64,000 nucleotides of DNA from NCBI RefSeq assembly GCF_020144925.1, contig NZ_NSLC01000009.1:124001-188000 (forward strand), read 5' to 3'. Both the position numbers and the translations under genes were made by a program. A model generated the notes under the pieces. That model ran no database searches and was not told the origin of the DNA. It saw only the letters and a program-made list of their open reading frames with translations. This document shows, piece by piece, positions 59,394 to 64,000 of the stretch (positions are counted from its first letter, which is position 1; every line of letters starts with the position of its first letter). Origin of the DNA: Afifella sp. IM 167 (lineage in GTDB: Bacteria > Pseudomonadota > Alphaproteobacteria > Rhizobiales > Afifellaceae).

Positions 59394-61430
59394 TCAGCCA
59401 GCATGCTCGTGGAAATGGTCGTAGATCGCCTCCGCCATCTGCTCGGAGATGCCTTCGACATCCATCAGGTCGTCGATGCCGGCCCGGCTGACCGCCTTGG
59501 CGGTACCGAAATGGCGCAGGAGCGCGCGCTTGCGCGAGGGGCCGATGCCGTCGATCTCGTCCAGCGGGTTGGCGGCCATCGCCTTCTTGCGCCGCACCCG
59601 GTGCGAGCCGATGGCGAAACGATGCGCCTCGTCGCGCAGCCTTTCGATGAAATAAAGGACCGCGTCGCGGTGCGGCAGCATGAAGGGCGGCCGCCCCGGC
59701 ATGTGAAAGCTTTCCCGGCCGGCCTCGCGGTCGCGCCCCTTGGCGATGGAGACGATCGGCTGGTCGGCTATGCCGAGCTCTTCCAGCACCGCCATGGCGG
59801 CCGTCAGCTGGCCCTTGCCGCCGTCGATGACGACGAGGTCGGGCCAGGCGGGCAGGGTGTCGGACGGGCCGCCGTCCTCCGCGTTTTCATCGCCGCCCTC
59901 GCGGACAGGGCGCGGCCCGGCCTCCTTGACGAGGCGCGAGAAGCGGCGCGTCAGCACCTCGCGCATCATGCCGAAATCGTCTCCCGGCGTGATGTCTTCG
60001 GAGCGGATGTTGAACTTGCGGTAATGCGGCTTGGAAAAACCCTCCGGGCCGGCAACGATCATGCCGCCGACGGCGTTGCTGCCCATGATGTGGCTGTTGT
60101 CGTAGACCTCGATGCGCTGGGGCGGCCGCTCCAGCCCGAAAGCCTCGGCAAGCGCCGCCAGGAGGCGCGTCTGGCTGGAGGTCTCGGCGAGCTTTCGCCC
60201 GAGCGCTTCGCGCGCATTGGTGAGGGCGTGCTCCACGAGCTCGTGCTTCTCGCCCCTGTGCGGCACGTGGACGGCGACCTTGCGCCCGGCGCGCTCCGAC
60301 AGAGCTTCGGCGAGCAGCCCGCGCTCCTCGAATTCCTCCGAGACGAGGACGAGCTTCGGCACCGGCTTGTCGTCGTAGAACTGCGCCAGGAAGGCCGAAA
60401 GCACCTCCGCCGGCTCCATGCTCTTGTCGGCCTTCGGGAAATAGGCGCGGTTGCCCCAGTTCTGCCCGGTGCGGAAGAAGAAGACCTGCACGCAGGCCAT
60501 GCCGCCTTCCTGGTGGATGGCGAAGACGTCGGCTTCCTCCACCGACTGCGGATTGACGCCCTGATGCGACTGGATGTGGGAAAGTGCCGCCAGCCTGTCG
60601 CGGTAGACGGCCGCCTGCTCGAAGTCGAAGCTGGACGAGGCCCGCTCCATCTCCTGGGCGAGTTCGGCGCGCACGGACTTGCTCTTGCCGGAAAGGAAGG
60701 CTTCGGCCTCCTCCACCAGTTTGCCGTAGGCGGCAAGGTCGATCTCGCCAGTGCACGGCGCCGAGCAGCGCTTGATCTGGTAGAGCAGGCACGGGCGCGT
60801 GCGGCTGTCGTAGACGGAATCGGAGCAGGAGCGGATGAGGAACGCCTTCTGCAGGGCGTTGATCGTCCGCCCGACGGCGCCGGCCGAGGCGAAGGGACCG
60901 AAATACTCGCCCTTTCGCTTGCGCGCACCGCGGTGCTTCAGGATCATCGGCGCCTCGTGGTCGCGCGTGATCAGGATGTAGGGAAACGACTTGTCGTCCC
61001 GCAGAAGCACGTTGAAGCGCGGGCGCAGGCGCTTGATGAGATTGGCTTCCAGCAGCAGCGCCTCGGTCTCCGTGCGGGTGCGCACGAAATCCATCGTCGC
61101 CGTTGCCCGGATCATCCGCGCGATGCGGTTGTTCTGGCCGCCGAGCCGCGTGTAGGAGACGACGCGCTTCTTCAGGCTGCGGGCCTTGCCGACATAGAGC
61201 ACCTGGCCGTCGCCATTGATCATCCGGTAGACGCCGGGCGCGTTCGGCAGCGTCTTCACTGCGGCCGAGATCACCTCCGCGCCGGGCTCGGTCGGCGGGA
61301 GCTCCTCGAAGGTGATGCCCGAAAGGGGCGGGGCAGCCGGGCGCGGCGCTTCGCCTTCCGCCTCGCCGGAGGTCTCCGCCGTCTCCGGCAGCAGACCCGC
61401 CTCGTCGCTTTCGCTGATTCCGTCGTTCAT
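59394..61430 (-). CDS. uvrC: Excinuclease ABC subunit C
   Basis: 678 aa from ATG 61430; a TTG at 61481 is a weaker alternative. Domains in order: acidic N-terminal extension of ~55 residues, GIY-YIG nuclease ([20 protein letters not shown]), Cys-rich Zn-like [23 protein letters not shown] helix ([17 protein letters not shown]), RNase-H-like endonuclease domain ([35 protein letters not shown]) and HhH2 at the end ([20 protein letters not shown]). Makes both incisions in nucleotide excision repair. Confidence 0.95.
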   Translation of the reverse strand: MNDGISESDEAGLLPETAETSGEAEGEAPRPAAPPLSGITFEELPPTEPGAEVISAAVKTLPNAPGVYRMINGDGQVLYVGKARSLKKRVVSYTRLGGQNNRIARMIRATATMDFVRTRTETEALLLEANLIKRLRPRFNVLLRDDKSFPYILITRDHEAPMILKHRGARKRKGEYFGPFASAGAVGRTINALQKAFLIRSCSDSVYDSRTRPCLLYQIKRCSAPCTGEIDLAAYGKLVEEAEAFLSGKSKSVRAELAQEMERASSSFDFEQAAVYRDRLAALSHIQSHQGVNPQSVEEADVFAIHQEGGMACVQVFFFRTGQNWGNRAYFPKADKSMEPAEVLSAFLAQFYDDKPVPKLVLVSEEFEERGLLAEALSERAGRKVAVHVPHRGEKHELVEHALTNAREALGRKLAETSSQTRLLAALAEAFGLERPPQRIEVYDNSHIMGSNAVGGMIVAGPEGFSKPHYRKFNIRSEDITPGDDFGMMREVLTRRFSRLVKEAGPRPVREGGDENAEDGGPSDTLPAWPDLVVIDGGKGQLTAAMAVLEELGIADQPIVSIAKGRDREAGRESFHMPGRPPFMLPHRDAVLYFIERLRDEAHRFAIGSHRVRRKKAMAANPLDEIDGIGPSRKRALLRHFGTAKAVSRAGIDDLMDVEGISEQMAEAIYDHFHEHAG

Positions 61431-61498
61431 GATCGTGTCGAAGATAGGCGCTCGCGGCCGCTTGCGCACCCTTCCGCGCAAGCTTCCCTCAACGGGTA

Positions 61499-61514
61499 GG
61501 GCGCCTCAGCGCCC
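61499..61514 (-). terminator. Hairpin over the gnd stop codon
   Basis: Six-base-pair stem GGGCGC / GCGCCC with the loop TGAG, where TGA is the gnd stop. No U-run follows. Same geometry as the moaD end, so a structural role in translation termination or mRNA stability is possible. Confidence 0.4.
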
Positions 61515-62498
61515 GCCGTCCGCCTTGCCGCCGCCCTCGATATGGCCGCCGAACTCCGAGCGCAGGGCCGAGAGGAGCTTTTCGCCGAAGGTGCTTTCGC
61601 GGCGCGAGCGGTAGCGCGCAAAAAGGGCCGCGGCGATCGTCGCGGCCGAAACCTCCTCCTCGATCGCCGCTTCGAGCGTCCAGCGGGCCTCGCCCGAATC
61701 GGCGACATGCCCCCGGAACGCTTCCAGCGAAGCGTCCTTGGCGAGCGCCGATGCGGCGAGGTCGAGAAGCCAGGAGCGGATGACGGAGCCGCGCCGCCAC
61801 ACTTCGGAGATGTCGGCGCAGTCGAGTTCGTAGCGCTCGGCTTCCGCCCGCGCGGCGGAATCGGCGTTGCGCAGGATGTCGAAACCCTCCGCATAGGCCT
61901 GCATCAGGCCATATTCGATGCCGTTGTGGATCATCTTGACGAAATGGCCGGAGCCCGACGGTCCGCAATGCATGTAGCCCTGGGCGGGACGGGGGTCGCG
62001 GCCGTTGCGCCCGGCCGTCTCCGGAAGGCCGGCAAGGCCCGGCGCCAGCGTCGCGAAGATCGGGTCGAGCCTTTCGACCTCCGGCTTCGGCCCGCCGATC
62101 ATCAGGCAGAAGCCTTCGTGCTCGCCCCAGACGCCGCCGGATACGCCGATATCGAGGAAGGCGATGCCGTGCTCGCCGAGCATGGCGGTGCGCTCGATGT
62201 CTTCCTTGTAGTAGGAATTGCCGCCGTCGATGACGCAGTCGCCCTTTTCCAGAATCCCGGCGAGGGCGGCGATCGTCGAGGAAGTCGGCTCGCCATGCGG
62301 CAGCATCACCCAGACATTGCGGGGGGCGGCAAGGTTTGAAAGGTCTTCCAGGCTGGCCAGCGGCTGCGCCCCCTGCGCGGCGAGCTCCTCGATCCTTTCG
62401 GCATTGCGGTCGTAGACGTGGAGCGTGTGGCCGGCGGCCATCAGGCGTTTGGCAAGGCCTGTGCCCATCCGCCCGATGCCGATCATCGCAAGGTCCAT
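61506..62498 (-). CDS. gnd: 6-phosphogluconate dehydrogenase (decarboxylating), short type
   Basis: 330 aa, the short type (~300-330 aa) rather than the 470-aa form. NAD(P)-binding MIGIGRMGTGLAKRLMAAGH, substrate-binding DIGVSGGVWGEHEGFCLMIG, catalytic Lys in FVKMIHNGIEYGLMQAYAEG, and a shortened C-terminal domain. Converts 6-phosphogluconate to ribulose 5-phosphate with CO2 release, for the pentose phosphate pathway. Starts ATG 62498, 40 nt after the SDR gene. Confidence 0.93.
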   Translation of the reverse strand: MDLAMIGIGRMGTGLAKRLMAAGHTLHVYDRNAERIEELAAQGAQPLASLEDLSNLAAPRNVWVMLPHGEPTSSTIAALAGILEKGDCVIDGGNSYYKEDIERTAMLGEHGIAFLDIGVSGGVWGEHEGFCLMIGGPKPEVERLDPIFATLAPGLAGLPETAGRNGRDPRPAQGYMHCGPSGSGHFVKMIHNGIEYGLMQAYAEGFDILRNADSAARAEAERYELDCADISEVWRRGSVIRSWLLDLAASALAKDASLEAFRGHVADSGEARWTLEAAIEEEVSAATIAAALFARYRSRRESTFGEKLLSALRSEFGGHIEGGGKADGGR

Positions 62499-62538
62499 GT
62501 GGCTCTCCTTTGAGGTTGTCCTGCGGCCGCCGATTGGC

Positions 62539-63279
62539 TCAGCCGCGCACCAGGTGCTGGCCGCTGTCGAGGGCGATGAGCTGGCCCGTCACCGAACCCG
62601 CCTGCCAAAGATAGCGGATGGTGCGGCCGAAATCGGCAAGGTCGACGGACCGTTTCAGCAGCGTGCCCTCGACCTCTTCCTGAAATCCGTCTTCGCCCTC
62701 ATGCGAATTCGGCAAAGTGGGGCCGGGGCCGATGGCGTTGACGCGGATCCGCGGGGCGAGGGCCTGCGCCAGCGTCTGCGTCGCCGTCCACAGCGCCGAT
62801 TTCGACAGCGTGTAGGAGATCATCTCGCCGCTGGGATGCAGCACGCGCTGGTCGATGACGTTGACGATCAGCCCTTCGCCTTGCGCGGCACGTGCACCGG
62901 CGAAATGCCGGGCGAGGAAGAGCGGTGCGCGCAGGTTCACCGCGAACTGCTTTTCCCAGGTCTGCGGATCGAGCGTCTCCGGCGTATCGGCGAGGAAGAC
63001 GGCGGCATTGTTGACGAGAAGGCTGACCGGCCCGAGCGCCTCGCGTGCCTGCCCGAGAAGGCCTTCCACTTCGGCGAGTTCGCCAAGGTCGGCGACGACG
63101 ACGGCGGCCTCGCCGCCATCGGCACGGATTTCCTGCGCCAGGGCGTCGGCTTCCTGCCGCGAGGCGCGGCAATGGATCGCCACTCGCCAGCCATGCGCGG
63201 CAAGATCCTTTGAGATGGCGCGCCCGATCCGCTTTGCCCCGCCCGTGATCAGCGCCGTCCGAGGGCTCTCCGGTGCCAT
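62539..63279 (-). CDS. Short-chain dehydrogenase (pteridine-reductase-like)
   Basis: 246 aa. The nucleotide loop ALITGGAKRIGRAISK has the GGAKRIG form rather than TGxxxGxG, which is typical of pteridine reductases and FolM. NNAAVFLADTPETLDP, catalytic Tyr/Lys in SYTLSKSAL and NAIGPGPTLPNSHEGEDG are intact. May reduce dihydromonapterin or related pterins, but the substrate is inference. Start ATG 63279, overlapping nothing, 11 nt after the antiporter stop. Confidence 0.85.
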   Translation of the reverse strand: MAPESPRTALITGGAKRIGRAISKDLAAHGWRVAIHCRASRQEADALAQEIRADGGEAAVVVADLGELAEVEGLLGQAREALGPVSLLVNNAAVFLADTPETLDPQTWEKQFAVNLRAPLFLARHFAGARAAQGEGLIVNVIDQRVLHPSGEMISYTLSKSALWTATQTLAQALAPRIRVNAIGPGPTLPNSHEGEDGFQEEVEGTLLKRSVDLADFGRTIRYLWQAGSVTGQLIALDSGQHLVRG

Positions 63280-63290
63280 CCTTGTCTCTC

Positions 63291-64000
63291 TCAGATCGAA
63301 GGCAGCGCGACGGTGCCCCAGATGAGGCCGCCATAGATGAGGACGAGGGCGAAGCCGGCGAGGCGCCCGATGGGCAGGCGCAGGCCGAGGAAGGGAATCA
63401 GCACCAGCGCGGCGGCGAGCATCGCCCAGAGCTCGTAGTGCAGGAAGTCCGGCGGCACGGTGAGAGGCACGGCGGTCGCCGTCAGGCCCAGAATGAAGAG
63501 GATGTTGAAGACGTTGGAGCCGATGGCGTTGCCGAGCGTCATGGCGCTCTGGCCGCGCCATGCCGACATCAGCCCGGCGGCGAGCTCCGGCAGGGAGGTG
63601 CCCACGGCGACGATGGTGACGCCGATCACCGTCTCCGAAAGGCCGAGCAGCTGGGCCATCTGGATGGCGTTGTCGACGACGAGCTTGGCCGCGAAGGGCA
63701 GGGCGAGGATGCCGCCGATGGAGAAGACGATGGCGAGCGGCACCGAAAGGCTCACTTCGGGGATGTCGAGCGCCTCGCGGTCCCGCCGTGCCCGCCGCGT
63801 CGCCTGGAACTGCATGACGAAGAACATCAGGAAGAAGAAGAGCAGGACGAGCCCGTCGAGGCGCGTCAGCCGGCCGTCGAGGCACTGCACGATGAACAGC
63901 ACCGTCGCCGCCAGCATGACGGCGAAGTTCCGCTTCGCCCCGGTGGCTTGCACTGAGGTGGCGCAGATCAGCGAGGGCAGGCCGAGGACGAGGAGGATGT
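63291..64000 (-). CDS. Calcium/cation antiporter, CaCA family (5' end missing)
   Basis: Coding sequence runs off the window; at least 236 codons remain and the upstream frame stays open and hydrophobic to position 64000 (ILLVLGLPSLI). The visible alpha-repeat is ETVIGVTIVAVGTSLPELAA (GTSLPEL core) with GNAIGSNVFNILFILGLTA; further helices follow. Exchanges Ca2+ (or another cation) for Na+ or H+ at the inner membrane. A GTG at 63953 is not the true start because the alpha-1 repeat must lie further upstream. Confidence 0.88.
   Translation of the reverse strand, partial: ILLVLGLPSLICATSVQATGAKRNFAVMLAATVLFIVQCLDGRLTRLDGLVLLFFFLMFFVMQFQATRRARRDREALDIPEVSLSVPLAIVFSIGGILALPFAAKLVVDNAIQMAQLLGLSETVIGVTIVAVGTSLPELAAGLMSAWRGQSAMTLGNAIGSNVFNILFILGLTATAVPLTVPPDFLHYELWAMLAAALVLIPFLGLRLPIGRLAGFALVLIYGGLIWGTVALPSI

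Noticed and set aside
59403-61499. 698-codon open frame on the plus strand opposite uvrC
   Set aside because: uvrC has all its domains on the minus strand. The plus frame is an unusually long antisense frame caused by codon bias and contains no recognisable fold.
1-64000. tRNA, rRNA, CRISPR, IS elements or prophage
   Set aside because: No cloverleaf-like sequence, no regularly spaced direct-repeat array with unique spacers, no transposase-like protein and no phage gene. The only arrays are the hairpin units next to moaD and the tandem copies described.

Overview
The window is a gene-dense, high-GC (about two-thirds G+C) chromosomal stretch with about 67 protein-coding genes. It reads as a bacterium of the class Alphaproteobacteria, most likely the order Hyphomicrobiales (Rhizobiales). 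The clues are separate petA-petB-petC genes for the cytochrome bc1 complex, a MarR/OmpR pair resembling petP/petR, a DUF1285 - CoA pyrophosphatase - CCA transferase operon beside a MoxR/DUF58 cluster, and a YbjN - proC operon. Species cannot be fixed from the sequence. I see no rRNA, tRNA, IS element, prophage, CRISPR array or replication origin; this is core chromosome with a few accessory-looking genes.

Layout. 0-4.4 kb: TPR/outer-membrane barrel protein, exported FecR-domain protein, GT1-like glycosyltransferase and a DUF6065 protein. 4.5-7.7 kb: methylmalonate-semialdehyde dehydrogenase facing a GMC oxidoreductase, with overlapping 3' ends. 7.9-12.2 kb: a complete Anbu locus (ATP-grasp, alpha-E, transglutaminase, Anbu peptidase). 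12.4-19.5 kb: single genes for cell-wall, hydrolase, redox and iron functions (YkuD, alpha/beta hydrolase, YbaK, phosphoesterase, Nudix, GST, pirin, GNAT, a bacterioferritin without its heme ligand). 19.6-29 kb: divergent MoxR-DUF58-DUF4159-VWA and DUF1285-Nudix-CCA operons. 29-35 kb: DUF1059, an EEP-family protein, hemF, HdeD-like, trmL and an ABC exporter. 35.2-38.1 kb: petABC with a strong terminator. 38.1-42.3 kb: apt, a sulfotransferase-like gene with two MaoC proteins, and ychF. 42.3-50.3 kb: pth, rplY, chrA divergent from a copper-type promoter and cupredoxin, prs, a lipoprotein, pgeF, a MidA-like methyltransferase and lgt. 50.5-53.5 kb: ubiK, YbjN, proC, TetR and a tRNA-binding protein. 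53.5-57.4 kb: sensor kinase, response regulator and MarR, divergent from ilvE. 57.4-64 kb: small membrane proteins (one frameshifted), moaE, a repeat array, moaD, pgsA, uvrC, gnd, an SDR, and a Ca2+/cation antiporter cut by the window edge.

The most informative non-coding signals are: a MerR/CueR-type copper promoter before the cupredoxin gene; a MarR palindrome that covers both the marR start codon and a perfect TTGACA facing ilvE; a five-copy hairpin array apparently derived from the 3' end of moaD, with a smaller case after the GNAT gene; a 15-nt motif shared upstream of bfr and the DUF1059 gene; and several clear intrinsic terminators between convergent genes. Start codons were chosen from Shine-Dalgarno spacing, signal peptides and overlaps, and differ from the longest open frame in many genes.
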